39,425 nucleotides of DNA. Source: Candidatus Aminicenantota bacterium. GTDB taxonomy: Bacteria > Acidobacteriota > Aminicenantia > JAMOAD01. Below, piece after piece: positions 8,465 to 16,785 of the stretch; positions within the stretch are counted from its first letter, which is position 1; each line of letters starts with the position of its first letter. The notes below the pieces were generated by a model, which saw only the letters and a program-made list of their open reading frames with translations, searched no databases and was not told the origin of the DNA. The stretch spans positions 1 to 39,425 of the forward strand of contig JALVQI010000093.1 in the NCBI GenBank assembly GCA_027031485.1, given 5' to 3'. The translations under genes were made by a program, and so were the position numbers.

Positions 8465-9152
8465 GATTATGCTTTTTATTATGATTTTATTACCGACTTT
8501 ACTATTCGCAGAATCAGTTGGCACTTTATACAAAAAAGGGATTGAAGAATTAAATAAAAAAAATTTTAATGAGGCAATAAGGATATTTAAAAGGATAGAA
8601 ACAATAAAAAAGAGTCCGGGAATATACTATAATTTAGCCCTTGCTCACTGGAATAAAGAAGAAAAGGGGTTTGCCATTTATTATCTTAAAAAAAGTTTAA
8701 GACTTTTTCCCCTTTATCAAAGATCAATAAAAGCTCTCAAAACAATAAACAAAGAGACTGAAACAGGAGAAACTATTTTCTTTATCTATATCTTCTCTCT
8801 GGGGGTTCTGCTAATATTGTTGATTATTATTCAGATTCTCTTATACAAAAAATATTATCTTAAAGGAAAAGTTAATACCTTAAAAATTTTAGCAAGCCTG
8901 TTAATCTTGAGCATCTCTTTTGCTTCTTTTTACTATTCCGGCTCCAGGCTTTTTAAAGAAAAGAAAGGTATCGTTGTAAAAAAGGTGGAGGCAAAGGTTT
9001 TTTCAGAACCAGACCCTTCTTCAATTCCCCTTTATAAGATTCAGGAAGGGGAGGAAGTAAGGATTCTTTCAACATATGGAGGATGGTATAAAATCACAAA
9101 AGATAATATACTTTTAGGCTGGATCAAGGGAGATAGTGTAAAGCTCTATTAA
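8454..9152 (+). CDS. batE: BatE: TPR and SH3-like domain membrane protein
   Basis: A 232-residue protein with a signal peptide (1-19), two or so TPR repeats (about 20-100), two membrane helices (about 108-130 and 143-160) and a C-terminal bacterial SH3-like domain (about 172-232, with the GGWYKI and GWIKGDSV strands). This is the usual BatE plan. SH3b domains often bind peptidoglycan or peptides, so BatE may tie the complex to the wall; that is inference. It starts with GTG at 8454, overlapping batD by 11 nt, after a GGAG-containing stretch. It closes the operon; the next gene is 63 nt away. Confidence 0.85.
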   Translation: MKFKIMLFIMILLPTLLFAESVGTLYKKGIEELNKKNFNEAIRIFKRIETIKKSPGIYYNLALAHWNKEEKGFAIYYLKKSLRLFPLYQRSIKALKTINKETETGETIFFIYIFSLGVLLILLIIIQILLYKKYYLKGKVNTLKILASLLILSISFASFYYSGSRLFKEKKGIVVKKVEAKVFSEPDPSSIPLYKIQEGEEVRILSTYGGWYKITKDNILLGWIKGDSVKLY

Positions 9153-9158
9153 GCCGGT

Positions 9159-9187
9159 TTTACTAAAAAAAAAAGAAGTGTTAAAAT
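9159..9187 (+). promoter_or_regulatory. Weak candidate promoter before the M14 carboxypeptidase
   Basis: TTTACT (9159-9164), a 17-nt spacer and TAAAAT (9182-9187) lie in the 63-nt gap after batE. The match is moderate, so read-through from the bat operon cannot be excluded. Confidence 0.3.
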
Positions 9188-9215
9188 CTAAAACAAATTT
9201 TATTAAGAGGTAGAA

Positions 9216-10862
9216 ATGAAGAAAAAACTCGTTCTCCTATCTTTGCTTCTTACCCTTTTGTTAACTTTTTCAAAAGCTAACGAAAGCAAACTTTTAACAA
9301 TCCCGGAACAAACAAATTTTAAAAGAACATCAACATACCGGGAAGTGATGGATTTTCTTAAAAAGTTAAAGGCAAAACATCCGGATAGGATGAAAATAAC
9401 TTTTTTTGCGACTTCAACGGAGGGTAAAAAGATTCCGCTTGTAATTTTAAGCGAAGAGGGAATCTCAAAACCTGAAGACATAAGATTTACAGGTAAACTT
9501 CCTGTTCTTATAATGGCAAACATACACGCAGGAGAGGTAGAGGGAAAGGAAGCTACTCAGATTCTGATGAGAGAGATTTTAGAAGAGGGCAGAGAGGATC
9601 TTTTAAAAAATCAAATTGTGTTAATCATACCTATTTTTAATCCTGACGGTAATGATAAAATAGCAAAGGGACATAGAAGAGACAATGGCCCTGAAGAAGC
9701 GGGTGTAAGATACAATGGGCAGGGCTATGATTTAAACAGGGATTATCTTAAACTTGAAACTCCCGAGGTCAGAGCTCTGGTAAATAAGATTTTTTTAAGG
9801 TGGGATCCAGTTCTATTTGTTGATATGCACACAACAGACGGTTCCTATCATCAGGAACCGGTTACCTATGCTCCCAACATGGCTCCTCAGGGAGATCAAA
9901 CCCTCATCGATTTTATGTGGAAGAGAATGCTTCCCGAAATAGATAAGAATCTTGAGAAAAAGTATGGTATTAAGAGTATTCCTTACGGAAATTTCGTAGA
10001 TAGAAAAGACCCTTCAAAAGGCTGGAGAAATCACGCTTATCTGGGTAGATACGGTACCTGCTATTTCGGATTGAGAAACAGATTATCAATTTTGGATGAA
10101 AATTATGCCCATGCGGACTTTAAAACAAGGGTAAAGGGAGCTCTTGCATTTATAAAATCCATTTTAGAATACACAAGTAAAAATATTAACAAAATAGCAG
10201 CTCTTGAAAAAGAAGCTGATTTAAGAGCTGTAAACAAAGTGAAAAATTCTGATTTCCCTGTGAGTTTTGAACCGGTTAAAACCTATGATTTTACAATAGA
10301 GAGCTATGTTTTCAGGATCAGAAAGATGACTGAAGAGGAGAAGAAAAAGTATCCCCCATGGTTAGGAGGTTATTTGGTGGAAAAAACGGATAAAATAAAG
10401 ACTTATAAACTCCCTCTCTTTGCAAGTTATAAACCCAGGGAATTCGTAAAATTGACAGAAGGATATGTTTTACTTCCTTCTGAAAAACAGGTGGTCGAGC
10501 TTTTAAAAACCCATGGAATAGATGTTCAGGTGATAGGAAAAGATTTTAAGGATAAAGTTAAAGTTTTCAAAATAACTGATGTAAAATCTTCAAAAAGAAT
10601 TTTTCAGGGACATCATTTAAACAAATTAAGCGGAGAGGAGATTTTAAAAGAGGTTAAAATTCCGAAAGGTTCTTTCTATGTCTCTCTTTCACAGCCTCTT
10701 TCAAGGCTTGCCGCGTATCTGCTTGAGCCTCTCTCCGAAGACGGGCTTGCCGCATGGAATTTTTTTGATAGGGTGATTGTCAGAGAGTGGAGCAATAAAT
10801 ACAGAATGTATCCTGTTTATAAGGTCATGAGAACTCCGCCTGTTTATATGTATACTTTATGA
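9216..10862 (+). CDS. Secreted M14 family zinc carboxypeptidase
   Basis: A 548-residue exported metallocarboxypeptidase that would trim peptides in the periplasm or outside the cell. A signal peptide occupies about 1-21. Zinc ligands are H104 and E107 in NIHAGEVEGKE and H205 in DMHTTDG. Substrate-site arginine is R175 in DLNRDY, and E295 in ILDENYAH is placed as the catalytic glutamate. A C-terminal region of about 200 residues follows the catalytic domain. The start at 9216 has AAGAGG upstream. Its stop overlaps the murB start (ATGA), so the two are probably co-transcribed. Specificity cannot be read from the sequence. Confidence 0.85.
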   Translation: MKKKLVLLSLLLTLLLTFSKANESKLLTIPEQTNFKRTSTYREVMDFLKKLKAKHPDRMKITFFATSTEGKKIPLVILSEEGISKPEDIRFTGKLPVLIMANIHAGEVEGKEATQILMREILEEGREDLLKNQIVLIIPIFNPDGNDKIAKGHRRDNGPEEAGVRYNGQGYDLNRDYLKLETPEVRALVNKIFLRWDPVLFVDMHTTDGSYHQEPVTYAPNMAPQGDQTLIDFMWKRMLPEIDKNLEKKYGIKSIPYGNFVDRKDPSKGWRNHAYLGRYGTCYFGLRNRLSILDENYAHADFKTRVKGALAFIKSILEYTSKNINKIAALEKEADLRAVNKVKNSDFPVSFEPVKTYDFTIESYVFRIRKMTEEEKKKYPPWLGGYLVEKTDKIKTYKLPLFASYKPREFVKLTEGYVLLPSEKQVVELLKTHGIDVQVIGKDFKDKVKVFKITDVKSSKRIFQGHHLNKLSGEEILKEVKIPKGSFYVSLSQPLSRLAAYLLEPLSEDGLAAWNFFDRVIVREWSNKYRMYPVYKVMRTPPVYMYTL

Positions 10863-11776
10863 TGTTTAGCTTTGATTATCAAAATATTGAAATTAAGGGA
10901 AATTTCAAATTAGCTGAGGTTTGTTCCCTGGGAGTAGGTAATGGAGCTCTGTTTTTCTCGGAAGTTGATTCTGCGGAAAAGCTCATAACAGCTTTGAATT
11001 TTGCAAAAGAGAGAGCTTTGAGAGTGTTTTTTTTAGGAGAGGGCTCCAATGTCCTCTTTTCCGACAGATTCTTCCCTTTTTTTGTTATTAAAAACAGGAT
11101 CAAAGGGGTAAGCTTAAACAAAGAGGGCTTTGTGGAAGTTTTTTCCGGAACCTCCCTTTCCGAATTTTTAAATTTCCTTGAGGATAATGAACTTACAGGT
11201 TATGAGGAGTTAAGCGGGATTCCAGGCAGTGTGGGCGGTGCGGTTTACGGAAATGCAGGAGCCTTCGGGAGGGAAATTAATAACTTTTTATCAGAGGTGC
11301 TTTCTTTTACAAAAGACGGATTATTAAAAAAGAGAAAAAGGAAAGATTTAAAATTTTCATACAGATGGAGCTCTTTCAAAGAAAACGGAGAGTTTATTTA
11401 TAAAATTATTTTTAAGTTGAATAAAGGTAAAAAAGAGGAGATTAAAAAAAAGAGAGAAGAGATCATTGAATACAGGAAAAACAGACTTCCCGAAAATCCT
11501 CCGATTGTAAAATCAGCCGGAAGCTTTTTTAAAAACATCTTACTTCCCGACGGGAAAAAGCTTGCAGTGGGAGCAATACTTGAAAAATTGGGAGCAAAAG
11601 AGATGAGTGTGGGAGGAGCTGCTGTTTCAAAAAAACATGCGAATTTTTTAATAAACAAAGGAAATGCGAAGGCAAAGGATTTTATGGAATTAGCACGGAG
11701 ATTAAAGAGGATTGTTAAAGAAAAAGAAGGTTTTGAGATAGAAGAAGAGGTTATTGTTCTGGATAAGTTCTTTTAA
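10859..11776 (+). CDS. murB: UDP-N-acetylmuramate dehydrogenase (MurB)
   Basis: MurB reduces UDP-GlcNAc-enolpyruvate to UDP-MurNAc with FAD and NADPH, the second step of peptidoglycan precursor synthesis. The FAD-binding part shows FLGEGSNVLF (59-68) and the signature SGIPGSVGGAVYGNAGAFG (119-137). Active-site features are R169 in SYRW, the serine S222 in SAGSFFKN, and a glutamate near 296 in IEEEV. The length of 305 residues fits the short, type II-like MurB class. The start overlaps the carboxypeptidase stop by 4 nt and lacks its own strong ribosome-binding site; a second ATG follows immediately at 10862. Confidence 0.92.
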   Translation: MMFSFDYQNIEIKGNFKLAEVCSLGVGNGALFFSEVDSAEKLITALNFAKERALRVFFLGEGSNVLFSDRFFPFFVIKNRIKGVSLNKEGFVEVFSGTSLSEFLNFLEDNELTGYEELSGIPGSVGGAVYGNAGAFGREINNFLSEVLSFTKDGLLKKRKRKDLKFSYRWSSFKENGEFIYKIIFKLNKGKKEEIKKKREEIIEYRKNRLPENPPIVKSAGSFFKNILLPDGKKLAVGAILEKLGAKEMSVGGAAVSKKHANFLINKGNAKAKDFMELARRLKRIVKEKEGFEIEEEVIVLDKFF

Positions 11777-11816
11777 ACAGATTTGAAATAATTAGGAAAA
11801 AAAAGTAAGCTATTTT

Positions 11817-12260
11817 ATGGGAAAAAATTCTTTAATAATTTTAATTGTTTTTTTTATCCTGACAAACCCTGTTTTTTCTGAAGGCAAAGCTGAGGCTAAG
11901 GATGGAAAGATTCCATTTTCATATATAATCCCAGGAGTAGAACAGATAAAAAGAGGTTACTATTTTAAGGGAATTCTGTTTTTGAGCGGATTTTCCATCT
12001 GCTTGACTGAGGCTTATTTGAAAAACAGAGAGGGTAACAGCTTTTATGACAGGTACCTTAAATCAAAGGTTATTGGGGAGATAATTTCATTAAGAGAAAA
12101 AACAGAGGAAAGTTTTAAAAAGAGAAATTATTATCTTGTAGGAGCATTTTCAGTATGGATTTTACATATTCTGGATTTACAATTCTTTGATAAAAAAAAG
12201 GGGATAAAAGGTGAAGTACATAAAGATAGTTTTTCTATCGGTTTTTATTATTATTTTTAG
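11817..12260 (+). CDS. DUF5683-like small membrane protein
   Basis: A 147-residue protein with a signal peptide (1-21), a conserved-looking IPGVEQIKRGYYFKG segment entering a membrane helix (about 43-62), and a second helix at about 105-124. The 'PG..Q...G...KG' pattern followed by a membrane segment resembles DUF5683, a family of unknown function found in many diderms. There is no strong Shine-Dalgarno site at the start. The 3' end overlaps the next gene by 50 nt, so that gene's entire signal peptide is encoded within this one's last 17 codons in another frame. Function unknown. Confidence 0.6.
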   Translation: MGKNSLIILIVFFILTNPVFSEGKAEAKDGKIPFSYIIPGVEQIKRGYYFKGILFLSGFSICLTEAYLKNREGNSFYDRYLKSKVIGEIISLREKTEESFKKRNYYLVGAFSVWILHILDLQFFDKKKGIKGEVHKDSFSIGFYYYF

Positions 12261-12918
12261 TAATTGTAAGGATATTATATTTAACAATCCTCTTGATCCG
12301 AACGGAGAGAAAGGAGTACTCATCATAATTAAAATTTTAAACACAAACAGTATGGGCGAAGGAGATCTTGCCTTTGACGGGGAAAAGATATGGAGAACAG
12401 CAGAAAACGGAAGATTGATAGCCTTTGACAGGGAAACGGGAGAGAGAATAAGAGAGATTCCCTCAGCTTATGCCAGTGGTATAGCCTTTTCGGGTAATTA
12501 TCTGTATTTAGCCTCTGAAACCAATTATTTAACGATGATAAATCCACTGTCCGGAGACATTGTCCAGAATTTTCTAACTGGAGAACTATATTTTAAATTC
12601 ATAGCGAATTCTGAGAGCAGAATCATAGGTTATGATACAAAATCCTCCTATTTTTTTACCTTTGAACCCGAAACAGGAGAGTTTGAAAAACTTTTCAGGC
12701 TCACAGGTTTTAGCATGGGAGGAATTTCCCTTTACAAGGGTAATATTATTTTAACTGAAAAAAACTCCTCATCTATCTTTTTGTTTGATTTGAGCGGTAA
12801 TGTTCTATCTGTTTACTCGGCTCCCGCCAATGAAATTTCCGGTATCACTGTTGATGAAAATTTTTATGTTTACATTCTTTCCTCAGATGGTAAAATTTAC
12901 AAAGTTTCTCTGCCTTAG
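12211..12918 (+). CDS. Lipoprotein with a beta-propeller-like repeat domain
   Basis: A 235-residue putative lipoprotein. The N-terminus is a hydrophobic signal ending in IIFSNC, so lipidation at C19 is expected. The mature part contains about five repeating blade-like units with motifs such as DGEKIWRTAENGRLIAFDRETG and a last DGKIYKVS strand, as in NHL/PQQ-type propellers; a partial or oligomerised propeller is possible. It starts with GTG at 12211 after GGGG near 12200, overlapping the DUF5683-like gene by 50 nt, and overlaps the barrel gene by 32 nt. No enzymatic residues are recognised. Placement beside an LptD-like barrel suggests an outer-membrane-associated accessory role, which is inference. 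Confidence 0.65.
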   Translation: MKYIKIVFLSVFIIIFSNCKDIIFNNPLDPNGEKGVLIIIKILNTNSMGEGDLAFDGEKIWRTAENGRLIAFDRETGERIREIPSAYASGIAFSGNYLYLASETNYLTMINPLSGDIVQNFLTGELYFKFIANSESRIIGYDTKSSYFFTFEPETGEFEKLFRLTGFSMGGISLYKGNIILTEKNSSSIFLFDLSGNVLSVYSAPANEISGITVDENFYVYILSSDGKIYKVSLP

Positions 12919-14665
12919 TTTACTCTTTCTCATAAGCTTTGATTTAACAGCTAAACCCATGAGTATAATAATAAAATCTGATTATCTTATTTACAGTGAG
13001 GATTTGCAGTATGTATTCGGAGCGGGAAATGTCATTATCACTCTGAACAAGACAAAACTTAAAGGAGATTACCTTTTTTTTGACATTAGAGAATTTAAAG
13101 GAAAGCTTCTGGGGAAAGTGAGCTTCTCTGACAAAAATTATGATGAAATTGTGTTTTCAATATTCCCTTTTAAATACAAAACCATAAATTTTAAAAAAGA
13201 GATAGAGGAAAAGGGAGAAAATATTGATAATATAAAAAACATATATTTAAAGGAGATGAGAGGATCAACCATTTACTATGAAGCCAGAGCTCTGAAAATA
13301 TTTAAAACAAAGAAGATAATTGCTTACAATTTGATTCCTTACATTGTCGGAGTACCATCTTTTCCACTGAAAAAACTCAGAGTCAAACAGGCTGAATTTT
13401 TTGAAAAATCCACTCTTTATTTGAAAAACATTAAATATGATGCCTTTTACGGTCTGTCCGTTAACCCTTCTCTTGTGATAAGGAGCAAACCTGTCAAAGG
13501 TTCACTTGATTTTAATTTTTTTGAAAGAAAATTATTTAACATTGAAGGTAAGGAAGGAGGAGTAAATGTATCGGCAGAAAGTATCTTTTATGTGAAAGAA
13601 AAGGATTTATTAAATCTTTCCGCCTTTTACAATTCGGATTCGAACTCCTATAATATAAATCTCTTTCATGAGAACAGCATTGGGGTAATTAACTATTCCA
13701 TCAGACAGAATATTAGTAAAGGTTCGGGAAATGAAACACTGTCTCAATTTGAGGCTACAATGAGAGTGAATAAAATAAAGTTTATAAATCCTCTTTTGAA
13801 ATTAACCTATGATTATAAAAAAAGCTATACATATATGATTTCAACCCCGTTAAAATTGATAAAAAATATGAATATCCTGGTTTCCTATTACAGAGAAAAA
13901 AGCGATAATAGCCTGAAAAGAGATACAAAGAGATTTTCCTCATCTTTAAATTTTTCATCCTCTCTTATAAACTTAGGCTCAAGCTTTAATCTTACAAAAG
14001 ACATAATAGAGGATTCTTTAAAAAAGGATTTTTCACTGAACTTTTCCTTCTCCCAGATAAGTCTGTTAAACAATATAAGATTCAATTTTTCTCCTTTTTA
14101 CACCTTCTCCTCATATCCCATTTCAAATAAGACTTACAGACAAAACAATTTTGGAATAAATGCGGGTTTTAATTCATCGGGTATAATCCTGCCCTTCGGA
14201 TTTTCTCTATATCCGGGCTTTTATATTTATCAACTCTGGGAAAAGGATAAGGAAGCAAAGACAAATTTTAACTATTTAATAAACTTTGAGAAGAGAGTCG
14301 GGATTTTTAGTTTTTTAATGAATTACAGCTTATATTCATCTTACAGAACAGAAAATTTCTGGGTCCAGGGTTCCAATTTGAAAAATATGAGTATAAGAAT
14401 TGACCTTCAAAATTCAAATATTTACAATTTTTTTATAAACTTTTACTTTAATAATTCATACGCTCTTGAAAACATATCTTCTAAATTCGAGCTTAACTTT
14501 TTATCAGACTGGAGGCTCTTTTCATATGCAACATATTATAAAAGAATGAATAAAATTCAAACTTTTGAAATATTCCTGGAAAAAACATTTAAGAATTTAT
14601 TAAAAATACAGGGAGGTTATTCATTAATATTAAAAAGATTTTATCTAAAAGTTATTCCTTACTGA
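12887..14665 (+). CDS. LptD/OstA-like outer-membrane beta-barrel protein
   Basis: From the chosen ATG at 12887 the protein has 592 residues. A signal peptide (about 1-23) is followed by an OstA/LptA-like segment (about 27-120, including SDYLIYSEDLQYVFGAGNV). The rest is rich in alternating aromatic and polar residues typical of outer-membrane strands, ending in ...VIPY, an aromatic C-terminal residue as in barrel proteins. LptD inserts lipopolysaccharide in the outer leaflet; this protein is shorter than typical LptD (about 780 in E. coli), so it may be a minimal LptD or another OstA-family barrel. Longer in-frame starts (back to 12800) would destroy the signal peptide. It overlaps the lipoprotein upstream by 32 nt and the next gene by 43 nt. 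Confidence 0.65.
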   Translation: MVKFTKFLCLSLLFLISFDLTAKPMSIIIKSDYLIYSEDLQYVFGAGNVIITLNKTKLKGDYLFFDIREFKGKLLGKVSFSDKNYDEIVFSIFPFKYKTINFKKEIEEKGENIDNIKNIYLKEMRGSTIYYEARALKIFKTKKIIAYNLIPYIVGVPSFPLKKLRVKQAEFFEKSTLYLKNIKYDAFYGLSVNPSLVIRSKPVKGSLDFNFFERKLFNIEGKEGGVNVSAESIFYVKEKDLLNLSAFYNSDSNSYNINLFHENSIGVINYSIRQNISKGSGNETLSQFEATMRVNKIKFINPLLKLTYDYKKSYTYMISTPLKLIKNMNILVSYYREKSDNSLKRDTKRFSSSLNFSSSLINLGSSFNLTKDIIEDSLKKDFSLNFSFSQISLLNNIRFNFSPFYTFSSYPISNKTYRQNNFGINAGFNSSGIILPFGFSLYPGFYIYQLWEKDKEAKTNFNYLINFEKRVGIFSFLMNYSLYSSYRTENFWVQGSNLKNMSIRIDLQNSNIYNFFINFYFNNSYALENISSKFELNFLSDWRLFSYATYYKRMNKIQTFEIFLEKTFKNLLKIQGGYSLILKRFYLKVIPY

Positions 14666-15060
14666 TTTTAATACTTTTATCTTTATTAACTTCTTGCACA
14701 GTAAAGCCAGGGGATCTACCCTCCCTTAAAGCACCCTATATAAACAGAATTGCTTTTTTAAAAAAGGTTTATCAAAAGAACGGAAAGCTTTTAAAAATCC
14801 CCTATGAAAACAGAGTGAAGAATCCCTTTTATATTTATATGGAAATAGCAAACACATCGGGAGAGGGAAGCTTAAAGATCTTACTTTATAAGAATAAAAA
14901 ATTAGCATATAAAAAAAAGTTTAATTTTGGGGAAAGGGGAAAAGTTTATGAAAAAATCACAATCTGGAGCAGAGTTGAGAAAAAGCTGACAGGAAAAATC
15001 AGATATGCGGTTTTTTACAATAATTCTCTGCTCTGGACAGGTAAAATAAGAATTTTTTAA
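14623..15060 (+). CDS. Small lipoprotein with an apparent ATT start codon
   Basis: The frame ending at 15060 is open back to a TAA at 14590 and contains no ATG or TTG; its only GTG start options lie at 14815 or later, inside the conserved-looking body. Read from ATT at 14623 it gives a 145-residue protein with a textbook lipoprotein signal: basic N-region (NIKKILSK), hydrophobic core and LLTSC lipobox with the cysteine near residue 28. GGGAGG at 14611-14616 lies exactly 6 nt before this ATT. ATT is a rare but documented initiator (infC). A start at 14815 would leave only 81 residues without any signal. The mature domain is basic and beta-rich, of unknown function. It overlaps the LptD-like gene by 43 nt. 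A sequencing error cannot be ruled out. Confidence 0.6.
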   Translation: MNIKKILSKSYSLLILILLSLLTSCTVKPGDLPSLKAPYINRIAFLKKVYQKNGKLLKIPYENRVKNPFYIYMEIANTSGEGSLKILLYKNKKLAYKKKFNFGERGKVYEKITIWSRVEKKLTGKIRYAVFYNNSLLWTGKIRIF

Positions 15061-15096
15061 TTAAATTAAAAAAAACAAAAATTCCATTATCTTGGA

Positions 15097-16518
15097 TTAA
15101 ACTCTTATTGCTCTTAACATATTTGTAGCTCCCTTGATGGGAGTTACGCCGCCTATCATTATAATCAAATCCCCTCTTTTGATTATTCCCTTGTCAAGCA
15201 GTATTGTTTCCCCTTCCGCTAAAAGAATATCCGTATTTGGTCTGTATTCAAGGTAAAAGGGGGTTACTCCCCAGAACAAGGACATGCGCCTTATTACACT
15301 TTCTTCCGGAGAAAAAGCTACGATCGGAACAGAAGGTTTATGCTTTGAGAGGATAAGAGCTGTTGCACCGGACCAGCTGAAAACAACTATAAGCTTGGCA
15401 TTGAGTGTTTTCGCAATATCCACAGCTGATTTTACGATAGCATCTCCGACCTTTTTTGAAGGTTTGACTTCAAGCTCAATATGGGGATTAAAATAGGGGG
15501 AATTTTCTGTGATAGAAGCAATGTTTTTAATAATTTTAACCGCTTTAACCGGATATTTTCCTACGGCTGTTTCTCCCGAAAGCATAACTGCGTCTGTCAT
15601 ATCAAGGATTGCATTGGATACATCCGTAGCCTCGGCTCTTGTCGGTCTTGGTTTTTCAATCATTGATTCCAGCATTTGCGTTGCCGTGATAACTATTTTC
15701 CCTTTTTTTGAAGCTTTTTTTATTATCTCTTTTTGAAGAATGGGAACCATCTCCTCTCTCATTTCAACTCCAAGATCTCCCCTTGCTACCATCACACCAT
15801 CGGCTTCCTCAACTATTTCATCAAGATTCTTAATAGCAGCGGGTTTTTCTATTTTGGCAATAATCGGAATGTCAGCTTTTTTTGATCTTAATATTTTCTT
15901 TAAATCTTTAATATCCTGTGCTTTTTGGACAAAGGAGAGAGCAATAAAATCAACACTGTTTTCCACTCCGAAATTAACATCTCTTTTATCCTTTTCAGTT
16001 AAGGCGGGAATATTTAATTTTGTGTTGGGAAGATTAATTCCTTTATTGGATTTTAAAATACCGCCTACAACCACCTTTGTTATAATCTCGTCTTTTTTAA
16101 CATTAATAACTTTAAGCTCAATGTTACCATCATCCATTAAGATTGTTTCCCCTTTTTTTACAAATTTAGGCAATAGTTTATAATCTGTTGGGACTATGCC
16201 TTCTTTACCTTCAATCTCCTTTGTGGTAATTATTAATTCTTTTCCTTTTTTGAGATTAATGCTTCCTCCCTTTATTTTCCCCACTCTTAATTTCGGACCT
16301 CTTAAATCCTGAAGAATTGCTACAGGTTTTTCAAGCTCTTCTGAGATTTCTCTTATGTTTTTGATTATTTTTTTATACTCCTCATAATTACCGTGTGAAA
16401 AATTTATTCTTGCAACATCAAGTCCCTCTTTGATCAAAGCTTTTAAAACTTTCAGGCTTGATGAAGCAGGTCCTATGGTACAAACCAACTTGGTTCTTGC
16501 AAATTTTTTTAAATTCAT
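15097..16518 (-). CDS. pyk: Pyruvate kinase
   Basis: Pyruvate kinase transfers phosphate from phosphoenolpyruvate to ADP, the last step of glycolysis. The 473-residue protein has the standard barrel with R37/N39/S41 in RINFSHG, D71 and R73 in LQDLRGPK, the catalytic K222 in IAKIEKP, metal ligands E224 and D248 in ARGDLG, and T280 in ITATQMLESM. The small B domain (about 80-170) and C-terminal allosteric domain (about 350-473) are present. No extra phosphohistidine domain is fused. ATG at 16518 follows GGAGGG by four nt. It is the last gene of the minus-strand operon starting at gcvH and converges on the lipoprotein gene at 15060. Confidence 0.96.
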   Translation of the reverse strand: MNLKKFARTKLVCTIGPASSSLKVLKALIKEGLDVARINFSHGNYEEYKKIIKNIREISEELEKPVAILQDLRGPKLRVGKIKGGSINLKKGKELIITTKEIEGKEGIVPTDYKLLPKFVKKGETILMDDGNIELKVINVKKDEIITKVVVGGILKSNKGINLPNTKLNIPALTEKDKRDVNFGVENSVDFIALSFVQKAQDIKDLKKILRSKKADIPIIAKIEKPAAIKNLDEIVEEADGVMVARGDLGVEMREEMVPILQKEIIKKASKKGKIVITATQMLESMIEKPRPTRAEATDVSNAILDMTDAVMLSGETAVGKYPVKAVKIIKNIASITENSPYFNPHIELEVKPSKKVGDAIVKSAVDIAKTLNAKLIVVFSWSGATALILSKHKPSVPIVAFSPEESVIRRMSLFWGVTPFYLEYRPNTDILLAEGETILLDKGIIKRGDLIIMIGGVTPIKGATNMLRAIRV

Positions 16519-16533
16519 ACTACCCTCCCTTAT

Positions 16534-16776
16534 CTACTCAAGTAAAAACTTATATCTTTTTGCAAGCATTTGCAGATTCATTTTTGCCACGGGGGTTAAA
16601 GATGAATATTTGTCAAAGAAAGTTTTAATAGCCGCATCCTCGCTCTTTTTAAATTTTATGTTTCCCTCAATATCCATATTAATCCCACTCTCTTCAAGCA
16701 TTTTACCTATTATATCTGTTCCATAAATCCCTAAACCTCTTTCAATAACCTTTTTCAAAAATTCCACTCTATTCAT
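16534..16776 (-). CDS. Unrecognised 80-residue protein
   Basis: A small soluble-looking protein, mostly helical by composition, with no signal peptide, membrane segment or cysteine. It begins MNRVEFLKKVIERGLGIYG and has a charged middle and a C-terminal helix rich in Lys and Leu. I do not recognise the family. It is very likely a real gene: AGGAGG stands at proper spacing before ATG 16776, and it sits 9 nt after the metallo-beta-lactamase gene and 15 nt before pyk in the same operon. A partner or regulator of one of these neighbours is possible, but nothing in the sequence shows it. Confidence 0.75.
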   Translation of the reverse strand: MNRVEFLKKVIERGLGIYGTDIIGKMLEESGINMDIEGNIKFKKSEDAAIKTFFDKYSSLTPVAKMNLQMLAKRYKFLLE

Positions 16777-16785
16777 TCTTTCCTC

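Noticed and set aside
12800-12886. N-terminal extension of the LptD-like gene
   Set aside because: The extra 29 residues precede a good signal peptide, lack a ribosome-binding site and lie deep inside the propeller lipoprotein gene.
14815-15060. An 81-residue gene starting at GTG 14815
   Set aside because: The frame continues upstream into a perfect lipoprotein signal peptide with a well-spaced ribosome-binding site, so this is an internal fragment.
15740-16183. A 147-codon open frame on the + strand
   Set aside because: It is antisense to pyk, low in complexity, has no ribosome-binding site and mirrors the codon structure of pyk.
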